Shown: positions 1-11,437 of the stretch, in pieces | How the letters are laid out: each line of letters begins with the position of its first letter | Numbering within the stretch: position 1 is the first letter of the stretch | Assembly: GCF_026672375.1 (NCBI RefSeq) | Contig: NZ_JAPPRA010000001.1 | Coordinates: forward strand, 1-64,000 | Direction of reading: 5' to 3' | DNA from: Caulobacter sp. SL161 | Lineage (GTDB): Bacteria > Pseudomonadota > Alphaproteobacteria > Caulobacterales > Caulobacteraceae | DNA: 64,000 nt | Translations under genes and position numbers: made by a program | The notes under the pieces: generated by a model | Databases searched by the model: none | Told to the model about the DNA's origin: nothing | What the model saw: the letters and a program-made list of their open reading frames with translations, nothing else

Positions 1-23
1 GCCGAAGCTAAGACCGTTCGAGA

Positions 24-1214
<1,191 letters not shown>

Positions 1215-1333
1215 CTTCTTAGCTCCAGGACCCCAGAGGGGCCTTTAATTGGTTGAACTTCTGGGGTGGGCTGGAAGGGACCAAAGAGGCCCCTTCCCAA
1301 TTCTCACCAGCTCCTTCTCCCGAGGGAAAAGGG

Positions 1334-3412
<2,079 letters not shown>

Positions 3413-3526
3413 AGCGATCGCTCTGCGAAACGGGGCGGCCCTGGACGGACACGACCGGGATTAAACGTGCGGCGCGGGCGGTTTATCTCAAACCGCCCGC
3501 GCCTGAAAGAGTGCTGGTAAGAAAGG

Positions 3527-4006
<480 letters not shown>

Positions 4007-4013
4007 CTATTCC

Positions 4014-4385
4014 TTACTTCGGACGCTTGGCGCCGTAGAGCGAACGACGCTGCTTACGATCCTTGACACCTTGGGTGTCGAGGACGCCGCGCAGGATGTG
4101 ATAACGGACGCCGGGCAAGTCCTTGACGCGGCCGCCGCGGATGAGCACCACCGAGTGCTCCTGCAGGTTGTGGCCTTCGCCCGGGATGTAGCACACGGCT
4201 TCGATGCCGGTGGTCAGACGGACCTTGGCGACCTTACGCAGAGCCGAGTTCGGCTTCTTCGGGGTCGTGGTGTAAACGCGGGTGCAAACGCCGCGACGCT
4301 GCGGGCAGCCCTTCAGGGCGGGCACCTTGTTCCGCACCGGCTTCGGAGAGCGCGGCTTACGGATGAGCTGGTTAATGGTAGGCAT
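4014..4385 (-). CDS. rpsL: 30S ribosomal protein S12
   Basis: Decoding-centre protein of the small subunit and first gene of the str operon. It is 123 residues long. The streptomycin-relevant loops read [17 protein letters not shown] and [20 protein letters not shown], with lysines at the positions where streptomycin-resistance substitutions usually arise, so the allele looks wild type (drug-sensitive form). The [12 protein letters not shown]-terminus is canonical. A leader of about 220 nt separates the start codon from the best upstream promoter. Confidence 0.99.
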   Translation of the reverse strand: MPTINQLIRKPRSPKPVRNKVPALKGCPQRRGVCTRVYTTTPKKPNSALRKVAKVRLTTGIEAVCYIPGEGHNLQEHSVVLIRGGRVKDLPGVRYHILRGVLDTQGVKDRKQRRSLYGAKRPK

Positions 4386-4612
4386 TAAGTCTCTGCTCTG
4401 ATGGAAGCGTGTGCCTTTCGGCCGGGGCGCTTCAGGTCCTTGTCTTTGTTTTTCGGCTTTTCAAGGCTCGGCTAAGAGACCCGATAAACACGAAACTCGC
4501 CGGAGCGCGGGAAGCACACCGGCGGGTTCAAGATCCCTTCGGACCCGAAAGCCCGGAAGGAACGCAAGCTCATCAGGACGGACGCGAACGACCGCCTCGA
4601 AAAAGAGCGCGG

Positions 4613-4641
4613 TATTTACTCGCGAAGTGGGCCAGCGTCAA
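4613..4641 (-). promoter_or_regulatory. predicted housekeeping promoter of the str operon
   Basis: Read on the minus strand, TTGACGC (4641-4635) is followed after 16 bases by TAAATA (4618-4613). TTGACGC fits the -35 element preferred by the Caulobacter housekeeping sigma factor. Transcription would start near 4605, giving a leader of about 220 nt before rpsL. This is motif recognition only. Confidence 0.55.
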
Positions 4642-4659
4642 CCGCCTGTTCCCGCGTCG

Positions 4660-4675
4660 GTTAACGCCCTCTTAA
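4660..4675. promoter_or_regulatory. CtrA-like box between rpsL and the TonB-like gene
   Basis: On the minus strand TTAA, seven bases, then TTAAC: a full match to the TTAA-N7-TTAA(C) site of the Caulobacter cell-cycle regulator CtrA. It lies about 20 bases upstream of the predicted str -35 element and about 135 bp before the divergent gene at 4810. The rest of the 424-bp intergenic region (4386-4809) shows no further gene or clear RNA structure to me. Confidence 0.45.
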
Positions 4676-4809
4676 GGCCCAAATCTAGGCCGCGTTTTCG
4701 CCACGTCCAGCGGTGTAGCGTGATGGGGGGATGGTCCCGCTTGCCTTGGTTGCGCGGAACGCCATTTGGGATGGCGGGGCGCGCCCCGTCGAGAGGGCCG
4801 GGAGTTCAG

Positions 4810-5589
4810 GTGAGCGTCAGCATGGAGGGCAGCGTCGAGCGGCGACGCCGAGCGACGATCATCGCCGGCTCACTGCTGTTGCACGGCGCCCTGCTGGCGT
4901 GGCTGGCCCTGCCCCCGCCGCCCCTGCTTGACACCTTCGCGGAAGACGCACTGCCGACCATGACGCTGGAACTGCAGCGGCGGGTCGAGCGCGAGGCGCC
5001 AAGGCCGCGCCCGTCTTCGACGACGACCGCCATTCCCGCATCCCCCCTGCCCTTCACAGTGCGCACGCCTGTCCGGCCGGCGCCGGCGGGGACGCCAAGC
5101 CTGGAGGTTCCGGCGTCCGCCTTGGCGCGACCTGGCGTCGCCATTCGCCCCGCCCCCTTGCCGGGCGACAGCGCCGGCGACCTGCGCACCGCCTTGCGTG
5201 GCAGCGTCACGGGCTGCGTCAACGCCGACGCGGTGGGCCTGAACCGCCGCGAGCGCGAACGCTGCGACGAGCAGTTCGGCGCGGCCAAGGCCAAGGGCGA
5301 TCCGCTGTCGGGCATGGACGCCGGCAAGCGCCGGGCGCTCGACGCCCAGGCCGCGGCCCAAGAGGCCTATCGCCGCTATCAGGACGCTCCGATGGGGCCG
5401 GGCGTGGATCATCGCAGCAAGGATCATCCGGGCACGATGAAGGAGATTCCCTTCGTGCTCGGCGCGCAGCAGGACGGGCTGGGTCGCGAGCGAAAGTCCG
5501 TGGCCGACGAAATGCGCAGGGCCAAGGATCTGGAGTCCCGCGCCACGAGGTATCTGGAGCTGAAGAAGGCGCAAGACGCCCGTCGCTGA
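4810..5589 (+). CDS. membrane-anchored TonB/TolA-like periplasmic protein, function unknown
   Basis: A 259-residue protein whose layout resembles the N-terminal half of TonB/TolA. It has a short basic cytoplasmic stretch, then one membrane segment containing the TonB-style LLLHGALLAWLAL, then a proline-rich periplasmic linker of about 100 residues. The C-terminal half is charged and helical and has two cysteines (GCVNADAV...RERERCDEQFG). The C-terminus is not a recognisable TonB domain. I chose the GTG at 4810 because GGGAG lies five bases upstream; an ATG at 4822 is the alternative. It is divergent from the str operon. No specific function can be assigned. Confidence 0.75.
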   Translation: MSVSMEGSVERRRRATIIAGSLLLHGALLAWLALPPPPLLDTFAEDALPTMTLELQRRVEREAPRPRPSSTTTAIPASPLPFTVRTPVRPAPAGTPSLEVPASALARPGVAIRPAPLPGDSAGDLRTALRGSVTGCVNADAVGLNRRERERCDEQFGAAKAKGDPLSGMDAGKRRALDAQAAAQEAYRRYQDAPMGPGVDHRSKDHPGTMKEIPFVLGAQQDGLGRERKSVADEMRRAKDLESRATRYLELKKAQDARR

Positions 5590-5637
5590 CGCGCCCGCTT
5601 TTCTTGACGCATCCCTTGAGGCCGATACCGTCAGGCC

Positions 5638-6716
5638 ATGATCCGCGCCCTCCTCGCCGCCCTGGCCCTCTCCGCCGCCGCATCGATCGCCGCGCCCGAC
5701 GCCGCGCGAGCCGCGCCCTGGCCCACGACCGAAGGCGACCTCGTCTTCAAGGATGTAGCGTTCAAGTCGGGGGAACGCCTGTCCGAAGCGCGCATGCGCT
5801 ACACGACCGCTGGAACCCCGCATCGGAATGCGCAAGGCGAGATCGACAACGCCGTCATGCTGCTGCACGGCACCGGCGGCTCGGGGAAGAACTTCCTGTC
5901 GCCGCTGTTCGCCGACGAACTGTTTGGGCCTGGTCAGCCGCTGGATCTGGCAAAAACCTACGTGATCATGCCCGACAATATCGGGCATGGCGGATCATCC
6001 AAGCCGAGCGACGGCCTGCGCATGGCGTTCCCGCGCTATGACTATGACGACATGGTCGCCCTGCAGCATAGACTGCTGGTCGAGGGCCTGGGCGTGAAGC
6101 GCCTGAAGCTGATCCTCGGCACGTCGATGGGCTGTATGCACGCTTTTGTCTGGGGGCAGACCTATCCCGGCTTCGCCGAGCGCCTGGCGCCGTTCGCGTG
6201 CAACGCCGTCCCCCTCGCCGGCCGCAATCGCATGTGGCGCAAGATGGCGATGGACGCCATTCGCGCCGACCCGGCCTGGAAGGAAGGGAACTACAGCACC
6301 CAGCCCACGGCCGGGCTGCGCACCCTCACCGATCTGCTGATCCTGGCCGGCGCCAACCCGCTGGCTCAGCAGGCGCAGTATCCGACCCGCGAGGCGACCG
6401 ACAAGGCGCTGGACCAGGCGTTCAACGCCCGGATCGGCGCGATCGACGCCAATGACGCGCTCTACTACATCGACGCTTCGCGGACCTACGACCCCTCGCC
6501 GGGGGCCTTGAGAAGATCAACGTGCCGGTCTTGTGGGTGAACTCGGCGGATGACTTCATCAACCCGCCGGAGCTGGGTCTGGCCGAGTCGTTGGTCAAGC
6601 GCATGCCCAAGGCGCGCTTCGTGCTGATCCCCGCATCGACTGAGACCCGGGGCCACGGCACCCATACGGCGGCGAAGTTCTGGAAGGCGGATCTGGCCAA
6701 GCTTCTGGCGCAGTAG
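5638..6716 (+). pseudogene. alpha/beta-hydrolase of the MetX (homoserine acetyltransferase) superfamily, frameshifted
   Basis: Exported alpha/beta-fold hydrolase related to MetX. The N-terminus is a signal peptide ending near AAPDAARAAPW. The first frame contains an oxyanion-type LHGTGGSGKNF and the nucleophile elbow GTSMG with serine 163. That frame stops at 6540, but the homology clearly continues in another frame from about 6507 (LEKINVPVLWVNSADDFINP, then RGHGTHTAA) to 6716. The missing part supplies the acidic and histidine members of the triad, so the upstream frame alone should be inactive. The switch falls in a run of five G at 6501-6505, so a one-base homopolymer error is as likely as a true mutation. 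The natural substrate is unknown. Confidence 0.8.
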
Positions 6717-6735
6717 AGCGCGAGCTGACGGCCAA

Positions 6736-6772
6736 AACAAAAGCCCCGCGCCGGACCGACGTGGGGCTTTCG
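6736..6772. terminator. bidirectional intrinsic terminator
   Basis: AAAGCCCC (6740-6747) and GGGGCTTT (6763-6770) form an 8-bp stem, with A-rich sequence on the left and a T-run at the end of the right arm. It lies between the convergent hydrolase and nusG and can serve both strands. Confidence 0.8.
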
Positions 6773-6794
6773 ATTTCAGCAGGCCTGAAGCGCG

Positions 6795-7352
6795 TCAGGC
6801 GATCTTTTCGACCTGATTGTATTCCAGCTCCACCGGGGTGGCGCGGCCGAAGATCGAGACGGTGACGCGCAGGCGGGCCTTTTCCTCGTCGACATACTCG
6901 ACCGAGCCATTGAAGCTGGCGAACGGGCCGTCGGTGACGCGGACGTTCTCGCCGACTTCGTACAGCACCACAGCCTTGGGGGCCGCGACGCCTTCCTCGA
7001 TCGTGCCGATGATGCGCTGGACTTCCTTTTCGGAGACCGGCATCGGCTTGGAGCCGCTGCCCAGGAAGCCCGTGACCTTCGGCGTGTTCTTGATCAGGTG
7101 GTAGGCCTCGTCCGAGAGGTTCATCTTCACCAGGACGTAGCCCGGGAAGAACTTACGCTCGGCGTTGACCTTCCGGCCGCGACGGATCTCGACGACATCC
7201 TCGGTCGGCACGAGGATCTCGGAGAAGTTCTCCTCCAGGCCCTGGTTCTTGGCCTGCTCGCGGATGCTCTCGGCCACCTTCTTCTCGAAGTTCGAGTAGG
7301 CGTGGACGATGTACCACTTGTGGTTCGGGTTGGACGCGGTCTCGGTGCTCAT
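6795..7352 (-). CDS. nusG: transcription termination/antitermination factor NusG
   Basis: RNA polymerase-associated elongation factor that couples transcription to Rho and to the ribosome. The 185-residue product has an N-terminal NGN domain (KWYIVHAYSNFEKKVAESI) and a C-terminal KOW domain (VRVTDGPFASFNGSVEYVD). The frame stays open upstream to 7409, but the ATG at 7352 (MSTETASNPN) gives the normal family length and puts the gene 10 bp after secE. The tRNA-Trp-secE-nusG arrangement is widespread in bacteria. Confidence 0.97.
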   Translation of the reverse strand: MSTETASNPNHKWYIVHAYSNFEKKVAESIREQAKNQGLEENFSEILVPTEDVVEIRRGRKVNAERKFFPGYVLVKMNLSDEAYHLIKNTPKVTGFLGSGSKPMPVSEKEVQRIIGTIEEGVAAPKAVVLYEVGENVRVTDGPFASFNGSVEYVDEEKARLRVTVSIFGRATPVELEYNQVEKIA

Positions 7353-7362
7353 CGTCTTTATC

Positions 7363-7695
7363 TTATCCCGCGGTCGCCAGCTTGAGCAGCTGGTTGATAG
7401 CGAAGCCAATGCCGCCGTCCACGGCGGTGAAGAACAGCGAAGCCAGCACCACCATGATGAAGACCATCACCGAGGTGATCCAGGTCTCCTTGCGGGTGGT
7501 CCAGGTGATCTTGCGGGCCTCGGCGCGCACTTCACGGAAGAACTGCAGAGGGTTGGTGCGCTTCTTCGGGGCCGGAGCGGCGGCGGCTGTCGCGCCAGCG
7601 CCGGCGGGCGCCATCGCCGCAGCCGTCTTGGCGGCGCGGTTTTTCATCGCGGACGGGCTGGATCCCGGTTTCCTGGCCATGCTCTTGAGGCTCAC
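7363..7695 (-). CDS. secE: preprotein translocase subunit SecE
   Basis: Essential small subunit of the SecYEG channel. After an alanine/proline-rich N-terminal tail, the conserved amphipathic helix (PLQFFREVRAEARKITWTTR) leads into one membrane span (SVMVFIMVVLASLFFTAVD). The single-span form of about 95-110 residues is normal outside enterobacteria. Two starts are possible: GTG at 7695 (110 residues) or ATG at 7680 (MARKPGSS, 105 residues). Neither has a strong ribosome-binding site. It is co-transcribed with nusG. Confidence 0.95.
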   Translation of the reverse strand: MSLKSMARKPGSSPSAMKNRAAKTAAAMAPAGAGATAAAAPAPKKRTNPLQFFREVRAEARKITWTTRKETWITSVMVFIMVVLASLFFTAVDGGIGFAINQLLKLATAG

Positions 7696-7778
7696 GACTT
7701 TCTAGATGACCCGGATCGGCGAGCGACCCGGTGGCCAAAACGATCGGGTCGAAACACCGACCCGTCGGAAACATATAG

Positions 7779-7854
7779 TGGCAGGAGTGGAGGGACTCGA
7801 ACCCCCGGCCCTCGGTTTTGGAGACCGATGCTCTACCAGCTGAGCTACACTCCT
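7779..7854 (-). tRNA. tRNA-Trp (CCA anticodon)
   Basis: A 76-nt cloverleaf on the minus strand. The 7-bp acceptor stem is AGGAGTG paired with CACTCCT, followed by discriminator G and an encoded CCA tail at 7781-7779. The D-arm is TAGCTCAGCTGGTAGAGCA, the anticodon loop is TCTCCAAAA with anticodon CCA, and the T-loop is GGTTCGAGTCC. It sits directly upstream of secE. Confidence 0.98.
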
Positions 7855-8284
7855 GCGGACCGACCGCCCTTTCGGGCTGACGGACATCCGGAGACAGACA
7901 GCGCGCCGGAAGCTTTCAAGCCTCGGCGCGCCTGTCTCTGTCGCCAGAGCCGCGCCATTTAGCAGGGTCGCACTCGCCCGGCAAGCGGGGCGCGGAGGAT
8001 TGCCGCTTTTGAGGCCCGGAACCTTGCTGCGCAGCCCTGTTTGAACGGCTGGGCGGGATCAAAGACGCACGCCGGGCGTTGTGGGTCCATGCCGAGCTTA
8101 TCAAACCCGCCCACCGAAGGCCGCGCCTCGAATCGCGAGGTTGAGCACGAGACCACGCGCCCCGCCCGCGCGGGCCAAGCGCCTTGCCCGGCGACTGAGC
8201 CGCCGGGATCGGCAGACAGCGTCTGCTCGCCGAAGACCCGGACGGATCCGGGCTCCGGCGAAAGCTAGGACCAATCCGGCAAGG
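7855..8284. other. intergenic region without a recognised gene
   Basis: About 430 bp between tRNA-Trp and the lipoprotein gene. Short open frames exist on both strands, but none has a convincing start signal or recognisable protein character. The part next to the tRNA should hold its promoter, which I could not identify with confidence. Confidence 0.5.
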
Positions 8285-8701
8285 CTAGCCGGCCTTGTCG
8301 ACCTTGGTCTTGTCGTCCTTGGTCGTTGTCGCGCTGCTGGCGGGAACCGACGTTCCGCACTGGATGCCGAGATACGACCACCGTACGTCCGTCAACTGAC
8401 GCCCGCACTGGGTGTTCTTGCCCATATCCTTGCCCTGCAGGGAGATCGCGACCCCCTTGCTGAGGTCGGGCGCGGGGCTGGCCGTACTGATGTCGTAATA
8501 CCCGCCCCCGCGTCCCTTCACGACGAGACAGTTGGTATTCTCGACGGGCCGCACACAGCCTGACGCCGTAACGGGCGTCGCCTCCACGATGACTTGCTGA
8601 GCCTGCGCGACCTTCGACTTCGCGCCACTGTCACTACAACCGGCCAAACCAAACGCTACCAGACTGGCCGCCGCGGCGGCCCCTGTGAACCAAACCCGCA
8701 T
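8285..8701 (-). CDS. small lipoprotein, function unknown
   Basis: A 138-residue predicted lipoprotein. The signal sequence MRVWFTGAAAAASLVAFGLAG ends in the lipobox LAGC, with the lipidated cysteine at residue 22 followed by serine and aspartate. The mature part has four further cysteines (SGCVRP, NTNCLV, NTQCGRQ, GIQCGT), which could form two disulfides in the periplasm, and a lysine-rich C-terminal tail. It is monocistronic, with long intergenic regions on both sides. I do not recognise the family. Confidence 0.8.
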   Translation of the reverse strand: MRVWFTGAAAAASLVAFGLAGCSDSGAKSKVAQAQQVIVEATPVTASGCVRPVENTNCLVVKGRGGGYYDISTASPAPDLSKGVAISLQGKDMGKNTQCGRQLTDVRWSYLGIQCGTSVPASSATTTKDDKTKVDKAG

Positions 8702-9183
8702 ACGTTCCTCCGTATCGTTGGCTTCGCGAACGAAGCAACTTGAAGTCTGCGCCTGGTTTCAGGGTGCGGCAATCACAATTTTGCCTTTTTCGAAAACTTA
8801 GTCCGCTCGTTTTCGCAATGCGAAAAACTCGCAGCATCACCCGCGATGTCAGAGACACGATTTCAGCATACAGAGCGTTTCGGATGAAATAATCTTTCAC
8901 GGCGAGCAGATTGGCCACGAGACCAAACAACTGTTCGCAGACTTTTCCTTTTAAGGTTCTGCGCTGAGCAATACTTCACGGCCTCTTACGCGCCGCAGGA
9001 GCGCGCGCCCGCCTGGCAGGAGTTTTTCGCGAGGCGGCATTAGACAACCGGCGTTGACATCGCGACGGGCTTTCACACATGAGACAAGCACCACCAAAGG
9101 GCCCCAGGGCGGCTTCATTCCGCGCCTTCAGGGGGCGACCGCCTTTTTTCGCGCCCTGCGCGTCAGAGATACGAAGAGTTCAG
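8702..9183. other. AT-richer intergenic region before fpr
   Basis: About 480 bp with no credible gene. It is less GC-rich than its surroundings. It contains a perfect inverted repeat, TTTTCGCA-a-TGCGAAAA (8810-8826), that could be an operator for either neighbour. A TTGACA at 9054-9059 is a possible -35 element for fpr, but its -10 partner is poor. Confidence 0.45.
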
Positions 9184-10011
9184 ATGACGGCCACCGCGTC
9201 CGCCGCCGCTCCCGTGAAGGAAGCCCCGTACTTCGTCGAGAAGGTGCTGTGGGTGAAACACTGGACCGACCGCCTGTTCAGCTTCGCCATCACGCGACCG
9301 GCCAGCTTCCGCTTCCGGTCGGGCGAGTTCGTGATGATCGGCCTGCCGCCGCGCGAAGAGCTCGGCGAGAAAAAGCCGATCCTGCGCGCCTATTCGATCG
9401 GCTCGCCCTCGTTCGCCGAAGAGCTGGAGTTCTTCTCGATCAAGGTTCCGGACGGCCCGCTGACGTCGCGCCTGCAACTGATCCAGGAGGGCGATGAGAT
9501 CCTTCTGGGCAAGAAGCCGACGGGCACCCTGGTGCTGGACGCGGTTCGCCCCGGCAAGCGTCTGTTCCTGTTCGGCACCGGCACGGGTCTGGCCCCCTGG
9601 CTGTCGGTGGCGCGCGATCCGGACGCCTATAGCCGCTTCGAGCGCGTGATCGTCGCGCACGGCGTGCGCGAGGTTAAGGAGCTGGCCTATCGCGATCTCT
9701 TCACGCAGGAGATCTTCGACGATCCGCTGGTGGGCGACGAGGCGCGCGCCCAGCTGACCTATTATCCGACCGTGACGCGTGAAGCGTTCGAGCGCCAGGG
9801 CCGCTTCACCGACCTGATCACCAGCGGCAAGCTGTTCCAGGACCTCGGGATCGAAGGCGACAGGTTCGATCCCGAGAACGACCGCGCCATGCTGTGCGGC
9901 TCGATGGCGATGATCAAGGACACCGCCGCCCTGCTCGAAGCCCAGGGGCTCAAGGAAGGCTCCAACGCCGAACCGGGCGACTTCGTGATCGAGCGGGCTT
10001 TCGTCGGCTAG
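9184..10011 (+). CDS. fpr: ferredoxin-NADP reductase
   Basis: FAD flavoenzyme that moves electrons between NADPH and ferredoxin or flavodoxin. It is 275 residues long. The FAD-binding RAYSIGSPS motif, the NADP-binding FGTGTGLAPWLSVAR motif, the CGSMAMIKD motif and the C-terminal FVIERAFVG tail are those of the bacterial Fpr family. The frame is open further upstream, but the ATG at 9184 has GAAGAG six bases before it and gives the usual N-terminus. It is slightly longer than the usual ~258 residues because of an alanine-rich N-terminal extension. It stands alone, 111 bp before moeA. Confidence 0.95.
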   Translation: MTATASAAAPVKEAPYFVEKVLWVKHWTDRLFSFAITRPASFRFRSGEFVMIGLPPREELGEKKPILRAYSIGSPSFAEELEFFSIKVPDGPLTSRLQLIQEGDEILLGKKPTGTLVLDAVRPGKRLFLFGTGTGLAPWLSVARDPDAYSRFERVIVAHGVREVKELAYRDLFTQEIFDDPLVGDEARAQLTYYPTVTREAFERQGRFTDLITSGKLFQDLGIEGDRFDPENDRAMLCGSMAMIKDTAALLEAQGLKEGSNAEPGDFVIERAFVG

Positions 10012-10122
10012 AGTCGCCTCCGCAGGATGGGGCCAAGCGGGTTCGGGCGGATCGAGAGATACTCTCGGCGCTCGCCCGATCTGGGGCCTCACCATTACAG
10101 CGAGATCGGCTAGGGTTTTCGA

Positions 10123-11349
10123 ATGGCCGACTCGCCCTCTGCAAACTTGAGAAACCTGACCGTCGAGGAAGCCCGCCGCCGCATGCTCGATGGCGCGTCA
10201 CGCCTCGGCGTTGAAACCGCGCCCTTGGCGGAGAGCCTTGGCCGAACGCTCGCCGAGCCCGTGGTGGCTGGCCGCGCGCAACCGCCTTTCGCAGCTTCGG
10301 CCATGGACGGCTGGGCGATCCGACGTTCTGACTACGCCCCTGGGGCGACCTTCCGGATCGTCGGCGAAAGCGCGGCCGGCGCCGCCTACACTCACCCCAT
10401 CGCCTCCGGAGAAGCGGTGCGAATTTTCACCGGCGCGCCTGTGCCGGCGGAAGCCGATCTCGTCATCATCCAGGAAGAAGCGACCCGCGAGGGCGACCAG
10501 GTCCGCTTCGACGCCGGCCCTGATCCTCGCGGCAACGTCCGGGCGGCCGGCGGCGATTTCAAGGATGGCGACACGCTTCTCCCGGAAGGCGTTGTCATCG
10601 ACCCCTGGCGCCTTTCCCTCATCGCCGCGGCGGGACGCGCCGAGGTGTCGGTCGCGCGACGTCCGCGCGTCGCGATCTTGGCCACCGGCGACGAACTCGC
10701 GCCGCCCGGCGCATCGCCCCGGCCCGACCAGATTTTCGAGAGCGGCTCCTACAGCCTCGTGGCGCTGATCGAGGCCTGGGGCGGTGAGGCGATCCGACTT
10801 TCCTCGCAGGGCGACGACGCCCAGGCGATCGCCTGCACCGTTGCGCCCGCGCCCGTCGACGTCATCGTCACGATCGGCGGCGCCTCGGTCGGCGACCACG
10901 ACCTGGTCAAACCCGCGCTCCGAACGCTGGGCCTTGCGCTTTCGGTCGAGACGGTCGCCGTACGCCCCGGCAAGCCGACCTGGAGCGGGCGGTTGCCGGA
11001 CGGTCGCCGCGTGGTGGGTCTGCCAGGAAACCCGGCCTCGGCGCTGGTGTGCGCGGAACTCTTCCTGCGGCCTCTGCTGGCGGCGCTCACGGGCGCGGCG
11101 CCGGATATCCGCCTCATTCCCGCGGGCTTGGCCGCCCCGCTTCCGGCGGGCGGACCGCGGGAGCATTGGATGCGCGCGGCGCTGTCGACGGATCCGGACG
11201 GGCGAGTCGTCGCGAGCCCCTTCCCCGATCAGGATTCCTCTCTGGTCAGCGTGTTCGCGCGCGCCGATGCTCTGCTACGGCGACGGCCCGGCGCGCCCCC
11301 TGCGGCGGCGGGCGCGGTTGTCGATGTTCTGCCGCTCCGGCGCGGCTGA
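10123..11349 (+). CDS. moeA: molybdopterin molybdenumtransferase MoeA
   Basis: Inserts molybdate into adenylylated molybdopterin in the last step of molybdenum cofactor synthesis. It is 408 residues long, normal for the family. Seen are the N-terminal segment ending in the conserved AMDGWAIR, the IFTGAPVPAEADLVI motif, the central MoaB/MogA-like domain with TIGGASVGDHDLV and the PGKPTWSGRL loop, and the C-terminal barrel beginning after GLPGNPASALVC. No other cofactor genes are adjacent. Confidence 0.96.
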   Translation: MADSPSANLRNLTVEEARRRMLDGASRLGVETAPLAESLGRTLAEPVVAGRAQPPFAASAMDGWAIRRSDYAPGATFRIVGESAAGAAYTHPIASGEAVRIFTGAPVPAEADLVIIQEEATREGDQVRFDAGPDPRGNVRAAGGDFKDGDTLLPEGVVIDPWRLSLIAAAGRAEVSVARRPRVAILATGDELAPPGASPRPDQIFESGSYSLVALIEAWGGEAIRLSSQGDDAQAIACTVAPAPVDVIVTIGGASVGDHDLVKPALRTLGLALSVETVAVRPGKPTWSGRLPDGRRVVGLPGNPASALVCAELFLRPLLAALTGAAPDIRLIPAGLAAPLPAGGPREHWMRAALSTDPDGRVVASPFPDQDSSLVSVFARADALLRRRPGAPPAAAGAVVDVLPLRRG

Positions 11350-11437
11350 AACCGCGACGGCATAGAATTGACGTGCTAAGCCCGGATCTGAGTTCGCCGG
11401 GCGTGACCCGACCTTCACCGCTTCAGAGGTTCGTTTC

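Noticed and set aside
8041..8563. Short plus-strand open frames downstream of tRNA-Trp
   Set aside because: Proline/arginine-rich shadow composition, no ribosome-binding site, partly antisense to the lipoprotein.
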